Shown in pieces: positions 11,344 through 19,522 of a stretch of DNA of 64,000 nucleotides (position 1 is the first letter of the stretch; each line of letters begins with the position of its first letter). Source of the stretch: Arthrobacter sp. StoSoilB5 (GTDB lineage: Bacteria > Actinomycetota > Actinomycetes > Actinomycetales > Micrococcaceae); contig NZ_AP024646.1 of the NCBI RefSeq assembly GCF_019977235.1, forward strand, positions 1,302,001 to 1,366,000. The letters are read 5' to 3'. A program made the translations under genes and the position numbers. The notes below the pieces were generated by a model, which saw only the letters and a program-made list of their open reading frames with translations, did no database searches and was not told where the DNA came from.

Positions 11344-12013
11344 TCTCCTCTGTGAGCCGGCCCTGCTGAAGGCGGAAGCAGCGTCCCGTTTTCTGCGCCA
11401 GGCTGCGGTCGTGGGTGACAACCAGGATGGTGGTGTTGTGGTCCCGGCTCAGTGAGCTCAAAAGTTCGATGATGTGCTCGCCGGTCTGCTCATCCAGGTT
11501 TCCCGTGGGCTCATCGGCAAGGATCAGCTTGGGCTCGTTGGCCAGTGCCCGTGCGATCGCGACGCGTTGCTGCTCGCCACCTGACAAACGGTTGGTCCGG
11601 CGGGACTGCTTCTCCGGATCCAACTGCACCTGCTCCAGCAGTTCCTTGGCCCGCTTAAGCCGTGCTGATTTGCGGACGCCTGCGAACTCCATGGGCAGCA
11701 TGACGTTGTCCACGGCGCTGAGGTTCGGGATCAAGTTGAACTGTTGGAACACGAAACCGATATCACGACGGCGGTACTCGGTCAGTTTGCTGTCCGGCAA
11801 TCCCGCCAGGCTGACGCCATCCACGACGACGTCTCCGCTGGTCGGTTTGTCCAGCGCGCCCAGAAGGGACAACAGCGTGCTTTTGCCGCTGCCGCTCTTG
11901 CCGACGATCGACGCCAGAGATCCCTTCTCCAGCTGGAAGCTGACACCGTTGACAGGCTTGATGGTCCTGTCGCCGGACTTGAACTGACGGACCAGGTCCT
12001 TGACTTCAATCAC
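11321..12013 (-). CDS. ABC transporter ATP-binding protein, second MacB-like module
   Basis: A 230-residue ATPase with Walker A GKSGSGKST, Q-loop FVFQQFNLIPNLS, signature LSGGEQQRVAIARAL and Walker B LILADEPTGNLD, again the LolD/MacB class. It follows its permease by 2 bp on the minus strand, so the pair is an operon with permease first. The reading frame ends inside the last codons of the convergent permease gene on the plus strand. Protein-level similarity to the first module's ATPase is limited to the conserved motifs plus the LADEPTG region. Confidence 0.92.
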   Translation of the reverse strand: MIEVKDLVRQFKSGDRTIKPVNGVSFQLEKGSLASIVGKSGSGKSTLLSLLGALDKPTSGDVVVDGVSLAGLPDSKLTEYRRRDIGFVFQQFNLIPNLSAVDNVMLPMEFAGVRKSARLKRAKELLEQVQLDPEKQSRRTNRLSGGEQQRVAIARALANEPKLILADEPTGNLDEQTGEHIIELLSSLSRDHNTTILVVTHDRSLAQKTGRCFRLQQGRLTEEIKSGSHR

Positions 12014-12015
12014 GG

Positions 12016-13473
12016 CTATTCTCCTCGGAGTACTTCGATGGGACGGATACGGGCGGTCAGCAAGGCAGGGACCAACGCGCCGATGATGGCTACCGCGAAG
12101 ACCGCGGCGATGCCTGCAGCGATGACGCCGGGGGAGGCGCTCGCCGTGACGGACGTGAGCAATTGGGAGGCCCCGCCGAACGGACCGCCTTGGCCCCCGG
12201 GGAAGCCGCCCCCGGGGAAGCCGCCGCCCGGGATGGTGCCATTTGGTACGGCCCCCGCCAGCCCGGCGCCTCGCTGGGTGGTGGTTGCCGCCGTCGTGCT
12301 GGTGTTCGAACTGATCAGTGCGGACGCGATACCGCCGCTGGCAAACGATGCAATAGCTGCACCCACCACGCTGCCCAAGGCCACCAGGACCAGCGATTCA
12401 AGGACGAACTGCAGGCCAATAGTGCGGTTGCGGGCACCGATAGCCTTCAGGACGCCAATTTCGCGGCGGCGCTCGCGGACCAGCATCACCATGATCAGAA
12501 GGATGATGAGTCCTGCGGTAGCGAGTGCGGCAATGAACGCGACCAGGGAGATGTTCTTGACGCTGTCCAGGGAGCTGACCGCGGTTTCGAGGTTGCGTTG
12601 GCCTTGGGTGACGTCCGCCTTGTCAGTTCCCAACGCCGACTGAACTGCCGTCTTGGTGCTATCGACGTTCTGCATGCTGTTGACCGTGACGATCATGGTG
12701 GAGAGTTCGTCAGGAGTTCCAGCCAGCGCTTGGGCTTCTGGAAGGGTGAGATAGACGGCGTTGTTTCCGAAGGCGGTTCCGGCGTCGAAGATGCCAGCCA
12801 CGGTGAACGTCTTGTCCTGGATGGTGAAGGTGGAGCCCACGGTCAGGCTGTTCTTCTCCGCCAGCGATGTTCCAACCAGCGCGTTCGCCGTTGCCGTGGT
12901 GTAGTCGCCCAGGCCGGTGCCGCTAGTGATGTTCAAGGCCTTGCCGGTGCTGTCAACCTCGGCGCCGATGCCAGTTGCGGTAATCGGCAGGGCGCGTACC
13001 CGCTGGGTGGTGCTGCCCGTGCTTCCAGTGTTCCCGGTGGAGCCGTTACGGTTGCCCAGCGTACCGGCGTCGATGGCCGCCGTCAGGTTGGTGGTGACAG
13101 TGGCCTGCTGCCCGCCGGGACCAAAACCGCCTGGAGCGGCCTGCTGTGTGGTGTTTGTTTCTGTGGTTGCAGTCTGAAGGCGGAGCGCCTTGGTGCCCAC
13201 CACGGACGTGACGTTGCTGACCGAAGCTGCCGTCTGCGCTTGAGTGGTCGTGAGCGGTTCGCCGCCGCCCTCAAAGCCCTGCCCACCGGCAGGATTAACG
13301 GTGAGGGTAGTGCCCACGGAAGCATTGAGCTCCTGGACCTTGGCACCCACGGCCTGGTTGGCAACAAGCATGGCCAATGCCAGGCCGATAGCTACGGCCA
13401 GCACAGCGACCACCGCGGCCGTTCTGATTTTGTTGCGGAAGGCATTGCCTACGCTTCGGGCAAGGACGCTCAC
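12016..13473 (-). CDS. FtsX/MacB-type ABC permease with glycine-rich insertion
   Basis: The product is 485 aa: an N-terminal helix (TAAVVAVLAVAIGLALAML), a MacB-like external domain and three C-terminal helices, with VRERRREIGVLKAIGARNR as the FtsX cytoplasmic signature. A Gly/Phe/Pro-rich run (GGGFPGGGFPGG and following, encoded around 12175-12235) sits between the last two helices, likely outside the membrane. Thr/Asn/Gly-rich stretches also mark the external domain. It is first in a two-gene operon with the ATPase. The external domain resembles no substrate-defining family that I recognise. Confidence 0.85.
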   Translation of the reverse strand: MSVLARSVGNAFRNKIRTAAVVAVLAVAIGLALAMLVANQAVGAKVQELNASVGTTLTVNPAGGQGFEGGGEPLTTTQAQTAASVSNVTSVVGTKALRLQTATTETNTTQQAAPGGFGPGGQQATVTTNLTAAIDAGTLGNRNGSTGNTGSTGSTTQRVRALPITATGIGAEVDSTGKALNITSGTGLGDYTTATANALVGTSLAEKNSLTVGSTFTIQDKTFTVAGIFDAGTAFGNNAVYLTLPEAQALAGTPDELSTMIVTVNSMQNVDSTKTAVQSALGTDKADVTQGQRNLETAVSSLDSVKNISLVAFIAALATAGLIILLIMVMLVRERRREIGVLKAIGARNRTIGLQFVLESLVLVALGSVVGAAIASFASGGIASALISSNTSTTAATTTQRGAGLAGAVPNGTIPGGGFPGGGFPGGQGGPFGGASQLLTSVTASASPGVIAAGIAAVFAVAIIGALVPALLTARIRPIEVLRGE

Positions 13474-13637
13474 GTTTCTCCTTTGGACCTGCTGAATGCT
13501 GCAGGCCGCGGGGTCGCGGGCTGCAGGTCCAACACTGCTGAGCGCTGCTGTGCGGGAAGCCTGCCGAAGCTATGCGTGGGCTGTGAAAGGCTAATGATCC
13601 AGCAGAATCTCCATTGCCTGGGAATTCTGGAAGCCCC

Positions 13638-13668
13638 TTGACACGCCGTCACGTCAGGCAGGCATAAT
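13638..13668 (+). promoter_or_regulatory. Promoter of the pectate lyase gene
   Basis: A consensus -35 TTGACA (13638-13643) is followed by a -10-like CATAAT (13663-13668) at a 19-base spacing. The operator begins 12 bases after the -10, about where transcription would start. Confidence 0.6.
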
Positions 13669-13679
13669 TGGATTGCCCC

Positions 13680-13695
13680 GAGAAAGCGTTTTCTC
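13680..13695. promoter_or_regulatory. LacI-family operator before the pectate lyase gene
   Basis: GAGAAAGCGTTTTCTC is a 16-bp near-perfect palindrome with the central CG typical of LacI/CcpA-type sites. It overlaps the expected transcription start, so it would block transcription when bound. No LacI-type regulator is encoded in this window. Confidence 0.65.
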
Positions 13696-13782
13696 AAACT
13701 CCGGGCAAGGTTTCCCTAGTTAGTCCAATTGCCCATTCCCTACAAGGCATGTGCTCTATTTGGCATGCCGGAAAACAGGCCA

Positions 13783-15267
13783 ATGACGTCCACATCACGC
13801 TCCAATCCCACCGCGCGGCGTTCGGCAGGAATAGCTGCCGCCGCCTGCATCGCCCTGGCCGCTTGCCTGGCATCCGCTCCGGCAGGCAGCGCAGGTTCAA
13901 CTGACCTGCATGGGGCACCCACCGTTTCAGTCAATGACTCCGCCCCAACAGGCTGGGCGTCCGTTGGCCCGGGGACCAACGGTGGCGCCGGTGCCGCGCC
14001 GGAGAACATCCACGTGGTCAGCACCTTGGCCGAGCTCAAGGCCGCCACCTTGAACAATGGCGACCCCAAGGCGCCCAAGATCATCTACATTCGCGGGACC
14101 ATCAACGGCAACGAGTCCGCAGACGGGAAGATCCTGGGGGAGCAGGACTACGCCCCCGGATACGACATCCAGAAGTACATGAGCTGTTTCCAGGACAACG
14201 GCAAGATCTGGAGTGACCAAACGTTCCCGTATTGCAAGCAGATGAGGCAGCTTCGCCAACAGGGGAGCAACGCCATGAAGCGGCAGATCGAGGTGAACCT
14301 TCCCAGCAACACCACACTTCTCGGCCTGGACGAGGATTCAGGACTGGTGGGTGCCAACATCATCATGAACGTGGCCAGCAATGTGGTGATCCGGAACCTA
14401 AGCATTGAATCACCCGTGGACTGGTTCACTTCCTGGTCCCCGGACGACGGTGATGGTGCTTGGAACGCCCGTTTCGACTGCTTGTCCGCAGTGACCTCGG
14501 ACCACATCTGGATCGACCATGTACTCCTGACGGACGGCCGATTCCCGGACAGCGAAGCTCCAAAGGACTTCAAGAACGAGCCCGTGATCAGGCATGATGG
14601 CCTGCTGGACCTGAAGGACGGCACGGACTTCGTCACGGTCTCCAACAGCCAGCTCCGGGACCACGACAAGACAAGCCTCCTCGGATCCGGCGATGAGCAT
14701 GTAGATAAGGACGGCGGGAAGCTACGGGTCAGCTTCATCTCCAACCTGTTCGAAAACACGCAACAGCGCGGTCCCCGGGTCCGGTTCGGACAGGTCCATG
14801 TCCTGAACAACTACTTCGTGGCCAGCACCGAGGATCCGGACTACCCCATGATCAGCGCAGCCCAGGGCGGCACCAGCTACTTCCTGGGTGCGGGGTATGA
14901 GTCCAGGATCTTCTCCGAATACAACGCCTTCGACTACACGGGTGCCGGCGCGGATCAGTCCATTACAGTCACGAGCTATAACGGCAACATGTTCAGCGAC
15001 ACCGGTTCGTGGTTCAACGGCGAGCCGGTCGATCTTGAGGCCGTGGCCCAAGCTTCCTTCGAGGACCGCAAGGCCCCGGCGGTAGCTGCCGCGGTTGACT
15101 CCGGCACTGCGGTACCTGAATGGGCCCAGCGGGACTTTACGTCCGACGTCGGATGGGAACCTTCGGATACGTACACGTACCGCACGCTCACATCACCGGC
15201 GGCAGTTCGCAACGCGGTACTGAACTTCTCGGGGCCAGGCGTCATCAAGGTCATCCCGGGAAAGTAG
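13783..15267 (+). CDS. Secreted pectate lyase (polysaccharide lyase family 1-like)
   Basis: Cleaves polygalacturonate by beta-elimination, outside the cell. The 494-residue protein has a twin-Arg/Ala-rich signal peptide (TARRSAGIAAAACIALAACLASAPAGS). A right-handed beta-helix follows with PL1 hallmarks: NTTLLG, VVIRNLSI, WIDHVLLTDG (the WIDH pattern), RHDGLLDLKDGTDFVTVSNSQLRDHDKTSLLG and RGPRVRFGQVHVLNNYF. The DHDK and RxPRxR elements correspond to catalytic and calcium-site regions. I start at ATG 13783, with CAGG just before it; upstream in-frame ATGs lack a site. It is monocistronic, with its own promoter and a terminator. Confidence 0.9.
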   Translation: MTSTSRSNPTARRSAGIAAAACIALAACLASAPAGSAGSTDLHGAPTVSVNDSAPTGWASVGPGTNGGAGAAPENIHVVSTLAELKAATLNNGDPKAPKIIYIRGTINGNESADGKILGEQDYAPGYDIQKYMSCFQDNGKIWSDQTFPYCKQMRQLRQQGSNAMKRQIEVNLPSNTTLLGLDEDSGLVGANIIMNVASNVVIRNLSIESPVDWFTSWSPDDGDGAWNARFDCLSAVTSDHIWIDHVLLTDGRFPDSEAPKDFKNEPVIRHDGLLDLKDGTDFVTVSNSQLRDHDKTSLLGSGDEHVDKDGGKLRVSFISNLFENTQQRGPRVRFGQVHVLNNYFVASTEDPDYPMISAAQGGTSYFLGAGYESRIFSEYNAFDYTGAGADQSITVTSYNGNMFSDTGSWFNGEPVDLEAVAQASFEDRKAPAVAAAVDSGTAVPEWAQRDFTSDVGWEPSDTYTYRTLTSPAAVRNAVLNFSGPGVIKVIPGK

Positions 15268-15309
15268 CCTCCAGTCAGGTGACACAGCGAAGCCCCGGTG
15301 GCACAGCGA

Positions 15310-15348
15310 AGCCCCGGCCCGCCTGCTGAATGCTGGCGGACCGGGGCT
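15310..15348. terminator. Terminator between pectate lyase and sugar-transport operon
   Basis: AGCCCCGGCCCGCC pairs with GGCGGACCGGGGCT (one mismatch) around an 11-nt loop. Just upstream, a segment of about 17 bp (ACAGCGAAGCCCCGG) is duplicated in tandem at 15284-15317, so two alternative 5' arms exist. Confidence 0.75.
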
Positions 15349-15373
15349 AGCTGTTAGTTGCTGCTAAACGGTG

Positions 15374-16471
15374 TTACTTGGTGATCGGGCCGAGTACCGG
15401 ATCATCGACGTAAGCCGTCTTGACGTTTGCTGCCGTCACGATCTGCGGCGGGAGCAGGTAGGCCGGAACAGTCTTGACACCGTTCTTGTAGGAATCCTTG
15501 TCATTGATTTCCAGCTGCTTGCCGGCCTGCAGGTCCTTCACCATGGTGATGGCGTGCTCAACCAGCTTGCGGGTGTCCTTGTTGATGGTGGAGTACTGCT
15601 CGCCAGCCATGATCGACTTGACGGACTCAACCTCGGAGTCCTGGCCTGTGATGACCGGTATCGGCTTTCCGGCGGCCTTGACGGAGTTCAGGATGTAGCG
15701 TGCCAAGAGGTCATTCGGGGAAAGTACGCCGTCCAGCGAGGCCGAGGTGTAGCTGCCCGCCAAGAGGGTGTCGGCACGTTTCTGCGCGTTTTCGCCCTTC
15801 CAACCCTGGGTGACAGCCTGCTCGAAGGCAGTCTGGCCGGAGAGGACCTTGAGCGTTCCGTCGTCGATCTTCGGCTTCAGGACGCTCATGGCGCCATCGA
15901 AGAAGACCTTGGCGTTGGCATCATCCGGGGAACCCGCGAAGAGTTCGATGTTGTAAGGACCGGAAGGCTTCTTGGCCTTCAATCCGTCCAGCAGGGCCTG
16001 GCCCTGCAGCACACCGACCTTGAAGTTGTCGTACGCCACGTAGTAGTCCACGTTCTCGGTGTTGAGGAGCAGACGGTCGTAAGCGATGACCGTCGCGCCG
16101 GAGTCCTTGGCCTGCTTGAGCTGGGTACCCAGCTGGGCGCCGTCGATGGCTCCAACGATGATGACCTTGACACCCTTGGTGACCATGGCGCTGATCTGGT
16201 TCTGTTGGTCGGAGACGCCGCCGTTGGCGAACTGGACGTCCGCCTTGAAGCCGGCGCCCTTGAGGCCGTCGTTGAACAGCTTCTCCGCGAGGACCCAGTT
16301 TTCACTGGTCTTCTGCGGAAGTGCGACGCCGATCAGCGAGTCCTTGGGGAACGCTTCCCCGCCAGCTGTGCTGCTGCTTGAGCCGCTGTCAGAGCGGCCG
16401 CAGGCCGTCAGCGCCAGTGCCGCGATGGCAGCGACTGCTGCTGCCTTTCCTGCTTTACCAAACATTCGCAT
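15374..16471 (-). CDS. Monosaccharide ABC transporter substrate-binding lipoprotein (ChvE/XylF-like)
   Basis: A 365-residue extracellular sugar receptor. The signal peptide ends in a lipobox (ALALTAC, Cys about residue 22), so it is membrane-tethered. The Peripla_BP_4 pattern is clear: IGVALPQKTSENWVLAEK near the start, IIVGAIDGAQLGTQLKQAKDSGATVIAYDRLL in the middle, and GVLSPNDLLARYILNSVK and PVITGQDSE later. That pattern and its two partners fit the ChvE-GguAB (MmsAB) family for glucose, galactose, arabinose or xylose. It is third in the operon, after ATPase and permease. The in-frame region upstream of 16471 overlaps the permease gene and is not used. Confidence 0.9.
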   Translation of the reverse strand: MRMFGKAGKAAAVAAIAALALTACGRSDSGSSSSTAGGEAFPKDSLIGVALPQKTSENWVLAEKLFNDGLKGAGFKADVQFANGGVSDQQNQISAMVTKGVKVIIVGAIDGAQLGTQLKQAKDSGATVIAYDRLLLNTENVDYYVAYDNFKVGVLQGQALLDGLKAKKPSGPYNIELFAGSPDDANAKVFFDGAMSVLKPKIDDGTLKVLSGQTAFEQAVTQGWKGENAQKRADTLLAGSYTSASLDGVLSPNDLLARYILNSVKAAGKPIPVITGQDSEVESVKSIMAGEQYSTINKDTRKLVEHAITMVKDLQAGKQLEINDKDSYKNGVKTVPAYLLPPQIVTAANVKTAYVDDPVLGPITK

Positions 16472-16523
16472 ATCTTGGTTCACTTTCTGTGTGGTGGGGT
16501 GGAGCGAATCAGATGGAAACCGG

Positions 16524-17792
16524 TCAGGCTTCCTTGGAGATGACCTCTTTGGTGGATGTGGTTTCATCAGGCTTGATGTCGTTGTTGCGCTGGAAATTCC
16601 TCATCAACAGGCCGGTGATGGACCGCTTGCCTTGGATCTTGTTGTAGACGTCGAAGGCCACGGCTGCCAGGAGCACCAGGCCCTTGATGATCTGGGTGAG
16701 GTCGGCACCAACGCCGAGCAGCTGGAGGCCGTTGTTCAACACAGCCATCACCAAGCCACCCACGATCGAGCCGATCACTGTACCAACGCCGCCGGTAACT
16801 GCGGCGCCACCGATGAACACGGCAGCGATCGCGTCGAGTTCCCAACCGACGCCGTCAAAGGGCCCGGATGCGGTGGAGCGGCCAACGAAGATCATGCCGG
16901 CGAGGCCTGCCAGGACGGACATGTTGAGCATGACCATGAAGTTGACCTTCTTGGACTGCACGCCGGACAGTTCTGCTGCGTGCCGGTTACCACCCACGGC
17001 GTAGACATGGCGGCCCAGGATGGTCTTGTCAGCGATGAAACCGTAGATCAGGACCAGCACGGCCAGAATCAAACCGGGGATAGGGAAGGAAGTTCCCGGG
17101 CGGCCGGTGGCGAAGAGGTATGTGGCGTAGAGGATTGCACCGCAGATGAGGACCAGCTTGGTGACCTCAACCCAGAGCTCGGGAACGTCGGCGCCGAGGG
17201 CTTTGTTGGTAGCCCGGGCCCGCAAGGACATGATGACAACGAATGCCGCAGCCAGGATTCCCAGCAACAAGGTGAGGTTGTTGAAGCCGGTGTTCGGTCC
17301 GATTTCAGGCAGGTAGCCCGAGCCCAGGTACTGGAAGTCGCTGGGGACGGGGATGGTGTTGGATTTGCCCACGAACTGGTTGAAACCACGGAACAGGAGC
17401 ATGCCTGCCAGCGTCACGATGAAGGCAGGGATGCCCACGTACGCTGTCCAGAATCCTTGCCAGGCCCCGATCACGGCGCCGAGGACCAGCCCGAAGAGCA
17501 CTCCCATATACCAGGGAAGACCCCAGTCCCGGATGGCGAGGGCCACCGAAACACCCACAAATGCGGCCACGGAGCCCACGGAGAGGTCGATGTGGCCGGC
17601 AATGATGACCAGGACCATGCCGATGGCCAGGATCAGGATGTAGGAGTTGCCGTTGAACAGGTTGATCACGTTGCCCGGGGTCAGCGTCCGGCCCTCGGTG
17701 AAGATCTGGAAGAAGACGATAAGTGCCACCAGGGCGAAGATCATGCCGAACTGGCGGGTATTGCCACCAAATAACTTCTTGAGCGCGTTCAT
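16524..17792 (-). CDS. Monosaccharide ABC transporter permease (MmsB/XylH-like)
   Basis: A 422-residue inner-membrane permease of the ribose/xylose (BPD_transp_2) family with about ten hydrophobic segments. Visible hallmarks are GMVLVIIAGHIDLSVGSVAAF, the AFIVTLAGMLLFRG stretch and the C-terminal GGAAVTGGVGTVIGSIVGGLVM. The length is slightly above the usual 320-400 because of a long central loop. It lies between the ATPase gene (44 bp upstream) and the binding-protein gene (52 bp downstream), with AAGGA before its ATG. It should form a homodimer with the tandem ATPase. Confidence 0.92.
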   Translation of the reverse strand: MNALKKLFGGNTRQFGMIFALVALIVFFQIFTEGRTLTPGNVINLFNGNSYILILAIGMVLVIIAGHIDLSVGSVAAFVGVSVALAIRDWGLPWYMGVLFGLVLGAVIGAWQGFWTAYVGIPAFIVTLAGMLLFRGFNQFVGKSNTIPVPSDFQYLGSGYLPEIGPNTGFNNLTLLLGILAAAFVVIMSLRARATNKALGADVPELWVEVTKLVLICGAILYATYLFATGRPGTSFPIPGLILAVLVLIYGFIADKTILGRHVYAVGGNRHAAELSGVQSKKVNFMVMLNMSVLAGLAGMIFVGRSTASGPFDGVGWELDAIAAVFIGGAAVTGGVGTVIGSIVGGLVMAVLNNGLQLLGVGADLTQIIKGLVLLAAVAFDVYNKIQGKRSITGLLMRNFQRNNDIKPDETTSTKEVISKEA

Positions 17793-17836
17793 TGTTTTGG
17801 TCCTTGTGTCAGGAAGGGGTGAGTCTGGGCCAACGG

Positions 17837-19393
17837 TCAGGCCGTCTTGCGGGCGGAGGTCATGAGTTTCATCAGGCTTTCCTGGCTGGCTTCGTTCTTG
17901 TCCAGGACGCCGGTGATGGCGCCTTCAAAAATCGTGTAAATGCGGTCGGACAGGCCCAGGAGTTCGGGAAGCTCCGAGGAAATGACAATCACTCCCTTGC
18001 CTTGGTTTGCCAGCCTCTGGATGATGCCGTAGATCTCGTACTTGGCGCCTACGTCGATTCCCCGGGTGGGCTCGTCCAGGATCAGGAGGTCCGGATCGGT
18101 GAACATCCATTTGGCCAGCACGACCTTCTGCTGGTTTCCGCCGGAGAGCTTGGCTACGCCTTCCTCCACCGACGGGGTTTTGGTGCGCAGGGATTTTCGG
18201 TACTCCTCTGCCACGGAGAATTCCTTGCGCTCGTCCACCACTGTGTACTTGCTGATCGCGCGGAGGTTTGCCGCAACCGTGGTGGTCTTGATGTCATCCA
18301 GCAAGTTCAAACCGAGGGACTTCCGGTCTTCCGTCACGTAGCCCAAGCCGGCGTCGATTGCCGCACGAACGCTGCGAAGGTTGACCGGCTTGCCGTCCTT
18401 GTAGACCTGTCCCTTGATGTAGCGGCCGTAGGAATGTCCGAAGAGCGATCGGGCAAGTTCGGTGCGCCCGGCCCCCATGAGTCCTGCGAAGCCCACGATT
18501 TCACCGCGGCGTACGTAGAAGTTGGAGCCCTTGCAGATCAGGCGGTCCTGGATCTGTGGGTGACCGACGGTCCAATCCTTGACCTCGAAGAAGACCTCGC
18601 CGATCTTCGGCTCATGGTCCGGGAAACGGGACTCGAGCGTCCGGCCCACCATGCCCTTGATGATGCGGTCTTCGTCAACGCCATCCCTCTTGACGTTCAG
18701 CGTTTCGATCGACTTGCCATCGCGGATGATGGTGATCTCGTCGGCAATCTGTTCGATCTCGTTGAGCTTGTGGGAAATGATAATCGAGGTGATGCCCTTG
18801 CCCTTCAGGCCCAGGATCAGGTCCAGCAGGTGCTGGGAGTCCGATTCGTTCAGGGCTGCTGTGGGCTCGTCCAGGATCAGCAGGCGGACGGACTTGTTCA
18901 GCGCCTTGGCGATTTCCACCAGTTGCTGCTTGCCGACGCCGAGTTCCTTGATGGGGGTGTCCGGGTCCTCGCGGAGGCCAACTCTGGCCAGCAGTTCAAT
19001 GGAACGCTTGCGGGCCTCGGTCCAGTCGATGATCCCCCATTTGGAGGGCTCGTTGCCAAGGAAGATGTTCTCTGTGATGGAAAGCTCCGGGATCAACGCC
19101 AGCTCCTGGTGGATGATGACGATGCCCGCAGCTTCGCTTGCGCGGATGTCCTTGAATTGCTGCGTTTCGGCCATGTACACGATGTCGCCGGTGTAGCTGC
19201 CGTACGGATACACACCGGAAAGGACCTTCATCAGGGTGGATTTTCCAGCACCGTTTTCGCCACAGATTGCGTGGATCTCGCCGGCCTTTACGCGCAGGCT
19301 CACATTCGACAAGGCCTTCACGCCGGGGAATTCCTTCGTGATCGAGCGCATCTCCAAGAGGATCGGCTCGCCTTGCGTGTCGAGGGTTGTCAT
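17837..19393 (-). CDS. Monosaccharide ABC transporter ATP-binding protein (MmsA/GguA-like, tandem)
   Basis: A 518-residue ATPase with two nucleotide-binding domains in one chain. The first has Walker [10 protein letters not shown] and Walker [11 protein letters not shown]. The second has a degenerate P-loop ([14 protein letters not shown]), signature [15 protein letters not shown] and [18 protein letters not shown]. This arrangement is standard for RbsA/XylG/GguA proteins. It is the first gene of the three-gene importer operon. The promoter region carries a 25-bp operator, also found before the ROK gene. Confidence 0.93.
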   Translation of the reverse strand: MTTLDTQGEPILLEMRSITKEFPGVKALSNVSLRVKAGEIHAICGENGAGKSTLMKVLSGVYPYGSYTGDIVYMAETQQFKDIRASEAAGIVIIHQELALIPELSITENIFLGNEPSKWGIIDWTEARKRSIELLARVGLREDPDTPIKELGVGKQQLVEIAKALNKSVRLLILDEPTAALNESDSQHLLDLILGLKGKGITSIIISHKLNEIEQIADEITIIRDGKSIETLNVKRDGVDEDRIIKGMVGRTLESRFPDHEPKIGEVFFEVKDWTVGHPQIQDRLICKGSNFYVRRGEIVGFAGLMGAGRTELARSLFGHSYGRYIKGQVYKDGKPVNLRSVRAAIDAGLGYVTEDRKSLGLNLLDDIKTTTVAANLRAISKYTVVDERKEFSVAEEYRKSLRTKTPSVEEGVAKLSGGNQQKVVLAKWMFTDPDLLILDEPTRGIDVGAKYEIYGIIQRLANQGKGVIVISSELPELLGLSDRIYTIFEGAITGVLDKNEASQESLMKLMTSARKTA

Positions 19394-19479
19394 CAGCCCT
19401 TACGCCTCCAATGCATGACTTCGTTGTCGCTCCCCAAACGGCGGAGCTGTCTGATGAAAAAGTAAACTGGATCACCTAT

Positions 19480-19504
19480 CTTGTCGTCAAGACTTGAACG
19501 CAAG
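19480..19504. promoter_or_regulatory. ROK operator in front of the sugar importer operon
   Basis: A 25-bp inverted repeat with outer arms CTTG/CAAG and inner halves GTCAAG/CTTGAAC. It matches the site at 20740-20764 at 21 of 25 positions. On the minus strand it overlaps a -35-like TTGACG, with a -10-like TTTACT about 17 bases on, so a bound repressor would block the importer promoter. Confidence 0.75.
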
Positions 19505-19522
19505 AACCAGCTAACGATTTCG

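Larger units (their letters stand above)
13474..13782. other. Divergent intergenic region between permease and pectate lyase genes
   Basis: About 300 bp without a gene. The right half holds the pectate lyase promoter and a LacI-type operator (listed separately). The left half should contain the start of the permease-ATPase transcript; I see a ribosome binding site for it but no clear -35/-10 pair. Confidence 0.6.

Noticed and set aside
12163..13641. 492-codon antisense frame over the minus-strand permease
   Set aside because: Shadow frame; the opposite strand shows a clear FtsX permease.
16086..19465. Two long antisense frames (about 560 codons each) over the sugar ABC operon
   Set aside because: Compositional shadows of the permease and ATPase genes, with low-complexity Asp/Val/Gly-rich translations.
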